Assembly: GCA_032251435.1 (NCBI GenBank)
Contig: JAVVEH010000025.1
Location: 1-64,000, forward strand
Reading direction: 5' to 3'
From: JAVVEH01 sp032251435
GTDB taxonomy: Bacteria > Verrucomicrobiota > Lentisphaeria > Oligosphaerales > MVZH01
DNA: 64,000 nucleotides
In this document: piece by piece, positions 9,047 to 19,300 of the stretch
How positions within the stretch are numbered: the stretch's first letter is position 1
Layout: each line of letters begins with the position of its first letter
Made by a program: the position numbers and the translations under genes
Notes under the pieces: model-generated
Database searches by the model: none
What the model was told of the DNA's origin: nothing
The model's input: the letters and a program-made list of their open reading frames with translations, nothing else

Positions 9047-9823
9047 TTAAGATTTTCCGACGGTGTCTCCGCGGCGGGTGAAAGAGATCTCCGCTAATAA
9101 CCTTTGAATGACGAACCCCGCGCAGTGGAGACCGAAAAGGCCGGGCATGTAGGAGAGGGTGCCATGAACGCCTTGCCCCTCTGTATCGTGGTCTCCAATA
9201 TCACCGGCGATCCCGGCGGAACGCCCGGAAAGAATCGGCAATTCCTCGGAATACACGACGGGAACACCCCGCGTCACTCCCCGGCGGCGAAGGCGTTTTC
9301 TCACCATTTTCGCCAAGGGACACCCGGCGCTGTCAAACAGGTCACCCACTCGGACGAGCTCGGACCGGATTTTGCTGGCCGATCCCATGCTGGAGATGAT
9401 GGGAATTTCCCGCGACACACACTCGTGAATAAGGTTGACTTTCGCTGACAGAGAGTCAATGGCGTCCACCACGAAATCGCAGCCGGTTGAGAGCAACGTG
9501 TCCGCTTCGGATTGACAAAAACGAACGGGACGTGACAAAATCGTCATATCTGGGTTGATGGTTCTCAGCCGGGCCGCCATCGCGTCAACTTTCAGCGCGC
9601 CGATAGTGTCGATTGTGGCCGGGATCTGGCGGTTGATGTTACTAGGGCGAACTGTATCAAAATCCGTCAGAATAAGCGTGCCCACACCACTTCGCGCGAG
9701 AGCTTCAGCGGCAAACGAGCCAACACCTCCGACACCGAAAACAGCGACCCGGCTGGCCGCCAGAACGCGGCTGCCTTGTTCGCCAATTAGAAGAGTTGTT
9801 CTGTGGGAGAAGTCTGGATTCAT
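9047..9823 (-). CDS. tcdA: tRNA threonylcarbamoyladenosine dehydratase (TcdA/CsdL family)
   Basis: This E1-like ThiF/MoeB-fold protein has 258 residues. It shows the ATP-binding GVGGVGS motif near residue 30 and DFDTVRPSNINRQ, which matches the TcdA signature around the adenylation site. TcdA cyclises t6A at position 37 of ANN-decoding tRNAs in an ATP-dependent dehydration. The lack of a CxxC pair for structural zinc suits TcdA better than ThiF or MoeB. It is divergent from dsbD across a 62-base gap. Confidence 0.9.
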   Translation of the reverse strand: MNPDFSHRTTLLIGEQGSRVLAASRVAVFGVGGVGSFAAEALARSGVGTLILTDFDTVRPSNINRQIPATIDTIGALKVDAMAARLRTINPDMTILSRPVRFCQSEADTLLSTGCDFVVDAIDSLSAKVNLIHECVSREIPIISSMGSASKIRSELVRVGDLFDSAGCPLAKMVRKRLRRRGVTRGVPVVYSEELPILSGRSAGIAGDIGDHDTEGQGVHGTLSYMPGLFGLHCAGFVIQRLLAEISFTRRGDTVGKS

Positions 9824-9849
9824 GCGGAAACTAATTTCATTTTAAGGTG

Positions 9850-9867
9850 ACTAATATACGCATTAGT
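9850..9867. promoter_or_regulatory. inverted repeat in the tcdA/dsbD divergent region
   Basis: The arms ACTAAT and ATTAGT are separated by 6 bases, between the two divergent starts and just ahead of the dsbD ribosome binding site. The arrangement fits a small operator, but no regulator is identifiable. Confidence 0.35.
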
Positions 9868-9885
9868 GTAAAGGAAACAATCGCC

Positions 9886-11598
9886 ATGCGCGGATCAATC
9901 ATCACCCGGTTTATGGATCTTAACGATATGAGTTTTTTCACCCGTTCATATTCACGAGCTTGTCTGTTCACTTTGTTGGCTGGTTTGGTATGGATTCCGG
10001 CCCGGGCCCAGGAGGGGGACTCGTGGCCCATCAGCGTTCAAGCGGCCGTGAAGCAAGCACCATCAAACACGAATCCCTTGATGGTGGAGTTGGAGATGAC
10101 AGTTCCCGCTGATCATCATGTGTATAGCTCCGCGGACCAGTTTTTTTCCATTACTGTGGACAATGTTAAAGGGTTGAAACAGCCTGCCATTGACTTGCCC
10201 GAGACAGTGTCCATCATTGACAGTTTCGCTGTGGAGGAAGGAAGCAAGGCCGACGTGTTTGGTCATAACCCGGTGTTTAAGGTGTCCGCGGCGATCGATG
10301 ATGGGAATGTGGAGGCATGGGCCCTGACGGTCAATCTGACCTATCAAGCCTGCTCAGATGTTTTATGCTTGAGCCCCAAAACGGAGACGTTTCATTTTTC
10401 AGGTGTTCCCGGCGCCACCGAGTCGGCGCTTTTCGTTGCCGACGAGCCGTCGGCCACTGCCGCCATGGCCGCCGCGACGTGGCGCGACCTCATCGGGGAA
10501 TTCGAGGAGACGGCCCGGACATCGGGCCTGCAAGGAACGGATCCTTTTTTGGCGTTTCTGGATCAGGGATTGACCGGTGAAAAGCAGGCCGGCGGGCTGT
10601 TTGATGATTTGGCTGGCCGATCGGTCTGGCTGGTGGTGCTGATCATTCTCTTGGGCGGCGTGGCCTTGAATCTCACCCCTTGCGTGCTGCCGATGATCCC
10701 TGTCAACCTGGCGATTATCGGAGCCGGCAGTCAGGCGGGATCTAAGATGAGAGGGTTCCTTCTGGGGGCGACGTACGGAGGCGCCATCGCCCTGGTCTAT
10801 GGTGTGCTCGGCCTGGTGGTGACTTTGACCAGCGCCAGCTTTGGCACCCTGAACGCCAATCCCTGGTTCAATTTGGCCATTGCCGTGATTTTTGTTTTAC
10901 TGGGTCTGGCGATGCTCGGGGTGTTCAATATTGACTTGTCCAGCCTGGGATCGGGCGTGAACGCCGGCAACATGAGTAAGGGGTCGTTTGGGTTGGCGGC
11001 TTTTATGGGGGGAATCGCCGCATTGCTGGCCGGTGCTTGTGTGGCGCCTATTGTCATTGCCGTGCTGCTTCTGGCCGGTCAGCAATTCGCACAGGGAAAT
11101 TTTTTGGCCTTGGGATATCCATTTCTGCTGGGCCTTGGGATGGGGCTGCCCTGGGCCTTTGCCGGCGGCGGGCTGTCGTTTCTGCCCAAGCCAGGTGGTT
11201 GGATGTCCTACGTCAAATACATTTTCGGGGTGTTTATTCTGCTGATGGCCATCTACTACGGCCACCTTGGCATTAAGTTGTTGCGGCCCGTGGAGGCGGT
11301 GGCGCCACAAGAAGACGGCTGGCATACGGATCTGCGGACGGCTATGGTGGAAGCCAAAGCCACGGGCAAACCTCTGCTGATCGACTTCTGGGCCACTTGG
11401 TGCAAAAACTGCCACGCCATGGACAAAACAACCTTGAAGGACGCTGAGGTGGTGGACCGGTTGGAACGCTTCGTGTTGCTTAAATTCCAGGCGGAAAGTC
11501 CCGGATCGCCCCAGGTTAAGCCCGTCTGGGACCATTTCAAGCTGGAAGGCCTGCCGAGTTATATCGTGCTCAAGCCAGATTCTGAACAGGATGAATAA
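9886..11598 (+). CDS. dsbD: thiol:disulfide interchange protein DsbD-like
   Basis: The protein has the three-part DsbD layout. After a signal sequence there is a periplasmic alpha domain with the cysteine pair in YQACSDVLCLSP. Next comes a central membrane domain of about eight helices carrying TPCVLPM and GACVAPI. Last is a C-terminal thioredoxin-like domain with WCKNC. DsbD moves electrons from cytoplasmic thioredoxin to periplasmic thiol proteins. The ATG at 9886 has AAGGA 10 bases upstream; an ATG at 9928 would give a shorter signal peptide. The protein stops soon after the cis-Pro loop (GLPSYIVLKPD), about 25 residues earlier than E. coli DsbD, so the last strand and helix are missing. 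The stop lies about 145 bases before 9-bp array 2. Confidence 0.88.
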   Translation: MRGSIITRFMDLNDMSFFTRSYSRACLFTLLAGLVWIPARAQEGDSWPISVQAAVKQAPSNTNPLMVELEMTVPADHHVYSSADQFFSITVDNVKGLKQPAIDLPETVSIIDSFAVEEGSKADVFGHNPVFKVSAAIDDGNVEAWALTVNLTYQACSDVLCLSPKTETFHFSGVPGATESALFVADEPSATAAMAAATWRDLIGEFEETARTSGLQGTDPFLAFLDQGLTGEKQAGGLFDDLAGRSVWLVVLIILLGGVALNLTPCVLPMIPVNLAIIGAGSQAGSKMRGFLLGATYGGAIALVYGVLGLVVTLTSASFGTLNANPWFNLAIAVIFVLLGLAMLGVFNIDLSSLGSGVNAGNMSKGSFGLAAFMGGIAALLAGACVAPIVIAVLLLAGQQFAQGNFLALGYPFLLGLGMGLPWAFAGGGLSFLPKPGGWMSYVKYIFGVFILLMAIYYGHLGIKLLRPVEAVAPQEDGWHTDLRTAMVEAKATGKPLLIDFWATWCKNCHAMDKTTLKDAEVVDRLERFVLLKFQAESPGSPQVKPVWDHFKLEGLPSYIVLKPDSEQDE

Positions 11599-11743
11599 CG
11601 ATGACCGGGAACGCTTCTGAACAGGGTTTAGGAGGTGTTAAGAGGACGCAGTGACTAAGTGACCCAAGGACGATTTTCGGAGAACCATTAACGGTTCCCG
11701 CCCCATTGCGATGGGTGTTCGTCGTTTTCCCCGCTTTGTCGTC

Positions 11744-11851
11744 CACGCTTTTCACGCTTTTCACGCTTTTCACGCTTTTCACGCTTTTCACGCTTTTCAC
11801 GTTTTTCACGTTTTTCACGTTTTTCACGGTTTTCACGTTTTTCACGCTTCA
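11744..11851. repeat. 9-bp tandem array, locus 2
   Basis: Twelve units of a 9-mer are present. Six are CACGCTTTT, then variants (CACGTTTTT, CACGGTTTT, and a final CACGCTTCA). Read on the minus strand the unit is GTGAAAAGC. It fills the space between the convergent dsbD and HIT genes. The last unit contains the stop codon of the HIT gene. Confidence 0.97.
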
Positions 11852-12379
11852 GCTTTGCTTATCCCACTCATCCCGGAGTAATTGGGCGGTGGCAGCCAAA
11901 GCTTCCGGCATGACCCGGGTGTTTCCCAGAACGGGCATAAAATTGGTGTCACCGAACCAGCGGGGAACTAAGTGGGCGTGCACATGCTCTTCGAGGCCGG
12001 CACCGGCCGCCGCGCCGAAGTTAAAGCCGAAGTTAAAGCCGTCAGGATTAAATAACCGGGTCATGACGGCTTTGGCGCGAACAGTCAAGGTCATGATCTC
12101 AGTCAAACAGGGTTCCGCAAGCTCCGCTAAATCTGACGCGTGTTGATACGGAGCGATGAGAATGTGACCGGAATTATAGGGAAACGTGTTCATCATCATG
12201 AAGCAATGGTTTCCCCGGGCGATGACCATCTCTTGAGGCTGAGAATCCGCCTTTTCAGCCAAGGCGCAGATAAAACAGGCACCGTCCTTTGGCGATCGGA
12301 TGTAGTCAATTCGCCAAGGTGCCCAAAGCGGCCGCGGTGAATCAGGTTCGTAGGGTGACGGGGGAGGGGAATGGGGCAT
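11849..12379 (-). CDS. HIT family hydrolase (Ap4A-type)
   Basis: This 176-residue histidine-triad protein carries the motif HVHAHLVPRW near residue 135, which supplies the catalytic His. It is preceded by PYNSGHILIAPYQH, the usual nucleotide-binding segment. A CxxC pair (CFIC) near residue 30 is typical of the Ap4A hydrolase/phosphorylase-like branch. Expected activity is cleavage of dinucleoside polyphosphates or aminoacyl-AMP. A short FNFGFNFG duplication precedes the triad. I chose the ATG at 12379 because AAAGGA lies 6 bases upstream; an in-frame TTG six codons earlier is less likely. Confidence 0.92.
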   Translation of the reverse strand: MPHSPPPSPYEPDSPRPLWAPWRIDYIRSPKDGACFICALAEKADSQPQEMVIARGNHCFMMMNTFPYNSGHILIAPYQHASDLAELAEPCLTEIMTLTVRAKAVMTRLFNPDGFNFGFNFGAAAGAGLEEHVHAHLVPRWFGDTNFMPVLGNTRVMPEALAATAQLLRDEWDKQS

Positions 12380-12483
12380 GTCGTATCCTTTATTCAAGGG
12401 TCGGCGGGCGGCTGCGAACTCGATTGACGGATGAATATAGTCAGGAAATAACGGCCCTGCCAGTGAAAAATTGTTCTCAATAG

Positions 12484-12525
12484 AAAAACGCCGCCGCCCG
12501 GACTTGTGTTCCAGGCGGAAGCGTT
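12484..12525 (-). terminator. rho-independent terminator
   Basis: On the minus strand, an AACGC/GCGTT outer pairing encloses a CCGCCTGGA/TCCGGGCGG stem (one G-T wobble) with a 7-base loop, and the structure runs into a T tract. It lies 32 bases after the stop of the 235-residue protein gene and probably ends the whole secretion transcript. Confidence 0.75.
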
Positions 12526-12556
12526 TTGAATGGTCGCCCCGTCAGCGGGGAAAAGA

Positions 12557-13264
12557 TTACTCAGGGGTTTCTTCCGCGTTTTCTCCCTGCTGTTTGCGTA
12601 ATTCGGCGATTTTCGCTTTCAGTTGCTCAACTTCCTCATCGGTCACATTCAGGTAGAGCGTGGCGTTTTTAGGATTGTACGTGTAATTGCGTTGCGGCTG
12701 AACACCGAAGACTAGCTGCAGGGAAGCCACGACAACTTGATAGCGTTTTGTGGTCGCTTTGATCTCATCTCCCAGTTTTTGGACCGTCTCGGCGTCTTCC
12801 GCCGCGTTTTTCTCTTCTGTCTTTTTGACAATCGCCTGTTTGAGAGCCTCACGGGTTCGAACGGCCCGGGCGAAGGTTTCCTCAACGGTTCCGACCTTGA
12901 GATAAATCGTGTCAGCGACGTATTCATACTCGCGTCGGTTACCAATGCCAAAGATTACTTCCATAGCCACTTTGACGCTTTGCAACGCTTGGTTTGTCTT
13001 ATCAAAATCCGCCCGCAGTTCCTTTTTCTTGCCCTCATCCTCTTCCGCCCGCAACGCCTGGGCCAAGGCCACGGCGCGGTTCGCCAACTGTTGGCGTGTT
13101 TGCAAGGACCGGACAAACGCTTCTTCTAATGTCGTCACTTTCACCAATTTGGGCGAGTCCTTTTCATCGGCCCCGTTATTATCTTCAGCCTCTTGAGCGA
13201 AAACCCCCGTATGTGATGCAAGCAGGCCCGCGGCGGTCGTGATGAAAAACAGTTTTTTGAACAT
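12557..13264 (-). CDS. exported protein with internal duplication, third gene of the two-partner-secretion locus
   Basis: I do not recognise a family. The 235-residue protein starts with a signal peptide (MFKKLFFITTAAGLLA..., cleavage likely after VFAQ). The mature part holds two similar units of about 85 residues. Each has T-[LV]-EE-[AT]-F-[AV]-R-x3-TR, a long charged helix, then a segment like VFG-x5-R-x-Y-x-Y followed by a YL-x-V strand. A third, partial unit with a short coiled coil ends the protein. The gene follows tpsA by 90 bases on the same strand. A periplasmic or surface helper of TpsA secretion or anchoring is an inference from position only. Intrinsic hairpins flank it on both sides. 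Confidence 0.8.
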   Translation of the reverse strand: MFKKLFFITTAAGLLASHTGVFAQEAEDNNGADEKDSPKLVKVTTLEEAFVRSLQTRQQLANRAVALAQALRAEEDEGKKKELRADFDKTNQALQSVKVAMEVIFGIGNRREYEYVADTIYLKVGTVEETFARAVRTREALKQAIVKKTEEKNAAEDAETVQKLGDEIKATTKRYQVVVASLQLVFGVQPQRNYTYNPKNATLYLNVTDEEVEQLKAKIAELRKQQGENAEETPE

Positions 13265-13295
13265 TAGCGTGAACTCCGTGTTTTTTTTGGGACTT

Positions 13296-13325
13296 AAAAG
13301 AGACGGCTCCTGATGTCGGGAGCCG
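13296..13325 (-). terminator. hairpin with T-rich tail between tpsA and the downstream gene
   Basis: CGGCTCC and GGAGCCG pair with an 8-base loop; on the minus strand TCTCTTTT follows. The T tract is interrupted, so it may be a partial terminator that lowers expression of the third gene relative to tpsA. Confidence 0.55.
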
Positions 13326-13354
13326 CCCCGTCAAACCTGAAAGGTTTCCGTTAA

Positions 13355-16300
13355 CTAATTTTGAGCGACTGCTTTTGTGCCCCCGGTATCCTTATTTTCC
13401 CGGTGCCAGCTCAATGTGTCATCGATTTCGTCGATGTCAACGTCACCTGGATCAATTCCTTCTGGCAGTCCCTCAATCGTGGCTCCGCCGTGGAGGATGA
13501 TCTCAATGGGCAGATAACTCGGGAAGCCAGGCAAGGACATGTAGCTGTGCGGGAAGTAGACCGGCGCGTCATGCAGATACTTGTCGATGTGCAGCGGCAT
13601 TTGATGGTTGTTCATCATCATGGCGCTCCATGTCCGTGACATGGCCGAACCGGGGCCACCAATGGGAATCCCATTCCACATGACCATGCCGGGGGCGGTG
13701 TCGCCCGGACCCACATAGGTTATATCGCCGGAACCTGACGCGCCGGTGACGTACGCCCAGACACGTTCTTGCTCAAACCCGCCAAACAGCCAAGCGTCAT
13801 CAAGCACACCCACGTTCACCGCGCCCGCCGCGCTGACTTCCAGAGGACTGCCAACCAAGGGCTCGCCGATCATGCCGTTTGTCCGCAGGGTGATGTCTCC
13901 GCCGGACAGGATGTTGGTGTCCGTTGCATTCGCCTGACTGAAGATGTCACCATCCGAATCAAGTTGGACATAATAGTCGGCGATGATGTTGGTCACCCCG
14001 ATGCCGGCGCCGTCAGTGGCGCTCAACCAGACAAACTGCGCGTCATCTCGGAGCCCGTTGACGCGTCCGGCATCGAGAGCCTGGACATCAACGGCGTTGA
14101 TGGTCTGGTTGGATGTGACGACAATGTCGCCACTTTGGGCGATGATGGAGGCCAAGGTCAAATCACCCCCGTCCGTATGAGTCAAGATAATGTCAGAATC
14201 TTCACCCATTGTGGCCGCGGTCATGACTGTCGGGGCGTTGGCTGTGTCCAGGTAGATACCCCCATCGGAACCGCTCGTGATGGCGTTGACGGTCTCGGCT
14301 CCGTCAATGTCAACCGCCAAGTTGACACCGTCTTTGCCGATGCCGGTCACAGCGGTGAGGATCACCGTATCCGCGATCAGATCGGTATCGGTGTCTGGTA
14401 GAACCTGAATGCCGGCTTCTGTGGCTGCAATGGTGATCGTGGCTCCAGAGCCATCACTGGTGTCAACACTGCCGATGATGATGTCGCTGGGCCCGTTCTG
14501 GGTGAAGGTGACATCCCCGCCGTTGGTGGTCACAGAGTGCAATGCCGCCCGTACATCGCTGACGTTGGAGAGGGTGATAGCCGCTCCCGGGCCAGTTGTC
14601 GCCGCGGTGACGCTTTCGGTGGATAATTCGACGGGGGCCGTCTGTCCGATGCCGGTTACGGCTGTCAGATTGACCACGCGGCTGGTGAGATCAGTCACGT
14701 CGTCGTCCTGAGCGTCATTGATGTCGGTGGCCGCGGTCAGCGTCGTGGTGCCGTCCGCCGCGTTGACATCACCCAGCAAGATACCGCCGGCTTTGGTCGT
14801 CACCATCAGATCGCCGCCATAGCCCAAGTCGAGATCCATGGCGCCCATTGTGATGCCATCCTTTTCGAGGATATAGGTGTCACCGGTTATGCCTGACGCA
14901 TTGACAGTATCCACATCCGTGTCGAGCCAACGGGCGCTTGTCCCGACCGATCTGGCTCCAAGAATGCTCAGGGTGCCCGTGGAGATGTCCGTATCCACGT
15001 CGCCGTCATCGGTGATGCTTCCGGTCCGGCCTGCGGTCAAATTGACCGCTCCGCCGGCGCCCGTAGTGATATCACTTTGCAGCATCAGGTTGTCGGCGGC
15101 GCTGATGTCGATAGTGCTGTCACTTAAACTGGTGACGGCTGCCGCCAATTGGATGTCGCTTCGTTGCGCGGTCGCGGCGAGAGCTATATTGTCGCTGCCG
15201 GTCACACCCGCGCCCGTCGCCAGAACACGGATCGTGGAGTCAGATGTCACCCGGATGTCACCGCCCGCGGCGTTGAGGTTGTCGATCAGCAGTTGGCCAT
15301 TTAGAGAATGGTCGACAATGATGTCGCCACCCGCGCTGCCCGAGGCGTTAATATCAATTGTGGTGTCTCTTCGATTTGTGCTGGCGATATTGACACCACC
15401 GGTGGTGCTGTTGTTGATCGTGATTGTCTCCGCGCCGAGGATCTTCACTTGGTCGTTGGCGCCCACACCATCCGCCTTGTTAAAGATAACGGTATTGGCT
15501 GTGTAGGTGCCCCCGTCAATCGCGCCATCCACCGCGCTGCCGTAGGCGGGCAGATCGCCCGGAGTGGCTGGGGGTGTCACAATCAAGCCATCGACAGTGA
15601 TTGCCGTGTCCACGCCGGTGGTCAAAACATCCAGGCCCCGGACGGTGCCATTGGAGCGGATGAGAATGTCTTCAGTGGCCACAATCGACCCTTGGTTCAT
15701 GTCACGACCGGCGTTGATGTCAATATAGCCGATGGCATCGGCGACAATGCTGCTGGCATCCAGGGTTGAATTGATTTGGATAAAGTTGTCCAAAGAACCA
15801 TCCAAGTCTTTCACCACAACCGCGGGACCAATGATGCTACCCCCTGGGTAACTGCCCGTGTCCTGAGCGGTCAAGATGACGTTGCCGTGCTCGGAAACAT
15901 AAGACCCGGAGACAATCCACCCCGCCGTCGCGGTGATATCACCAATGGCGTTAATGTCAATACCGTCGAGTTCACCTTCGACTTCGACAATCACTTCACC
16001 AGGATCTCCGCCGTCTTCATTTTTCTCGAAAGTGATGACCTCATGAATGTTGCGGCCGGCGATGAGGGTGACCGTTCCAGAGCGGGTAATGTAATAGCCT
16101 CCGATCATGTCAGTTCCGGAAATCAGGGTGATGTTGCCGGTCGCCACAACCTCGTTGCCATCAAGCTCCTCGCCGGATGTCAGATTGACAAAGCTTTCGG
16201 AATTGACAATCGAGCTTTGAATGTCAAGCCCGGCACTCATCTCAACCTCTTCTTCGGCTACGACAGTAATTCCGATGATGCTTCCCGCAGCGCCTGTGGC

Positions 16301-19300
16301 GTGAATGTTGGCGCTGCCGAGTTTAGCGGTGGCCGTGCCACCGACAATGTCACCAACCGTCGTTTCAAGTGAAATATTTCCTTGTTCGCTGACGAAGGTT
16401 GATCCGTTGATCCATTCGGCGGCGAGATCGATCGACCCGGCGGTGGTGACCGTGCNNNNNNNNNNNNNNNNNNNNNNNNNNNNNNNNNNNNNNNNNNNNN
16501 NNNNNNNNNNNNNNNNNNNNNNNNNNNNNNNNNNNNNNNNNNNNNNNNNNNNNNNTCTGAAGAGCGTTCAGAGTGGCTCCCGTCGCCGCTTCGACGACCA
16601 GGCCGTCGATCGCGCCGTCAGCCGCCGTGGCGGTCACATAACTTTGTTTGGAGGTGGCGCTGCCCGCGACGATGTTACCCGCGGTCGCCGTGACGCCGAT
16701 GTAGGCGCCCGGGTCTTCGGTCACGAAGGTCGATCCGTTGATCCATTCGGCGGCGAGATCGATCGACCCGGCGGTGGTGACCGTGCTGCCGTCAAACTCG
16801 ACCAGTCCGGCGGTGGCGACACCCCCGAGTTGGTCCCAGTTGATCCATGCCTGGCCCGCCTTCGCGTTGAAGACGCTGCCCACGATGTTGCCGGCGAGAA
16901 CGTCGATATCAAGATCACCGGTCTCAGTCGTGAAGCTGGAGGCGCTGATGCCCGCGCCCGCTGTCGCGGCGATCAGGCCGGAGGCGACGATGTCAGTGGC
17001 GTCGATCTCACCGGTGGTGGCTTCGGCCGTGACCGCGCCGCTGGTGGTCACCATGCCCGTGTTGACAATGGAGCCGCCCGCCGTCACACCGATGTCGTTG
17101 ATCGAGGCGATCTGCGTGCCGTGGACATCATCGCTGACCGTCACGGTCACGCCCGCGTCACCGGCGATATCGCTGTTGAGAAGGTTGTTCGTGCCGTTAA
17201 GCGGATCGCCGCCGATGACAACGGTTCCCGTGGCCGAGACACCCGTGTCGGTCACGTACTGATCGGCGTCCAAAGTCACATCGCCCAGGGCGCTGACCGT
17301 CTGGCCTGAGATGTTGCCCGTGGCGTTCAGGTCGGCGACGCCGCCCAGTGTGGTCACCGAGCCGTTGACGATCTGAAGAGCGTTCAGAGTGGCTCCCGTC
17401 GCCGCTTCGACGACCAGGCCGTCGATGACACCGCTGTTGGCCGTGGCGGTCACGCTGGAGCCTTCAGAGACCGCGGACCCCGCGGCGATGTTACCGGCGG
17501 TCGCCGTCGCGCTGATCGCTCCGTTGGTGGTGAACATGTCGGTGCCGGTGATGGATTGCCCGGCCGTGATTGTAATGCCGTCGTTGGCGGTCATGGCGGT
17601 ATTATTCACATCATCACCCACGGTCACTCTGATTAACTGATCAGCAGCCAGACTGCTGTTGATTAAGTTGTCTGTACCGAGGGCGTCGCCCACAATAATG
17701 TCACCGGTGGCCGAAGCGCTTGTGTCGCTGATGTCGCCGTCGGCGTCAAGGGTCACATTGCCCAGAGCGGCCACTGTCTGACCGGCGATGTTGCCGGTGG
17801 CGTTCAGGTCGGCGTCGCCGCCCAGGGTGGTGACCGAGCCGTTGACGATCTGAAGAGCGTTGAGGGTGGCGCTGGTCGCCGCTTCGACGACCAGGCCGTC
17901 GATGACACCGCTGTTGGCCGTGGCGGTCACGCTGGAGCCTTCAGAGACCGCGGACCCCGCGGCGATGTTACCCGCGGTGGCCGTCGCGCTGATCGCTCCG
18001 TTGGAGGAGAACATATCCGTGTCAATGATGGAATCTCCCGCGATGACAGTAATATTGCTAATCGCCGTAATATCACTGGTATGCACATCGTCGGATACCG
18101 TCACATTAGCCGCGGATCCCGCGGCTAGAGTGCTGTTCATCAGGTTGCGGACCGGGGCGGTCTGGCCGATGTTAATTATGCCGTCGGCGGTGACGCTCAC
18201 CCCGATAATATCCAGACCAGTATCCAAACTGGCATCTCCAAGAGTCACAACATGAACGCCTTCAATGTGTCCGGCGGCATCCAGATCAACATGACCGGTG
18301 GATCCGCCGAGAGCGGTGATGTCGCCACCGGTGATTGAACCGGCGAGACTTTGGAGTTTCACGGCTGTTCCGCCATTGAAATCACTGACGAGGCCTTTGC
18401 CTGTGATGATGACATCATCGGCTTCAGTGATATCGATAGCCCCTGTCCCGGCATCCGCTTCGAGGAATTTAGCGTCGGTCAACGCAAGAATTCCAGTGTC
18501 GGCTTCGAGGGAAACGATGCCGTTGACCGCGGAGAGAATACCCTGGCCGCTGATCGAGCCATCCGAATTCAGATAGATGCCCCCGCCCAGCGAAGTCATG
18601 CCCTGGTGGGCGATGTTGTTGTCGCCATGGGTGGTGACGCGGATGTTGTTCTGCGTCTGGAACGGGCCGCCGATGGCGACCGAGAGGCCATCGATGACCA
18701 AGCTGTCGAGCGCCGTGGTGGCGCCGATGGCGCCGACCGAGACCGCCCCCGTCGAGTTGTCGATGAACAAGGTGTTCTGGCCGGCAACCGCGCTGTTAAT
18801 GGGAGCGGAGAAGGTGACCGCGCCGGTATTCATGCCCAGTCCGCCGGAAACTCGGGAATCCCCACTTAACAGGGTTGGAACCCCGACGTTGATATTGCCG
18901 TTGGCGGTGAAGTCAGCAGCCAGGGACAGGACGGCGTTCGGCGTGCCAGTCACGTTGATATCGCCGGCGGGGAGCTTGTGCGGATCGGCAATCACCCACA
19001 TGGTTCCCGAGTTGAGGGCCAGATTAAGATCGTTGGCGAAAATCTCGGCGAATAGTATGCTTTGGACTCCGCCAGTATTGTCCAGATCCATGGTGACATT
19101 GACATCGCCAAAGGTATGGATATTGCCGAAAGTCACGCTCTCGCCCGACAGGTCAATATCGCCAGAGATTGTGCTGAGCGACGCGCCGGGATATATCGTG
19201 AGCGAACCAATGCCGTCGGCACCGCTCGGGGCGCCCAGAGTGCCGGCGTTGGCGCCATCGTCATCGGCGCGCAGCCAGATCTGGCTGCCGGTGCCGGTGG

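Noticed and set aside
11744..11851. CRISPR array
   Set aside because: The units are 9 bases in direct tandem with no spacers, and no cas gene is present.
13355..16240. Separate 961-residue gene
   Set aside because: Its frame stays open upstream to the scaffold gap and continues the tpsA repeats, so the ATG at 16240 is internal.
16365..16455. C-terminal end of the 4,345-residue frame after the gap
   Set aside because: The 100-N placeholder shifts the frame; the residues read there are out of frame.
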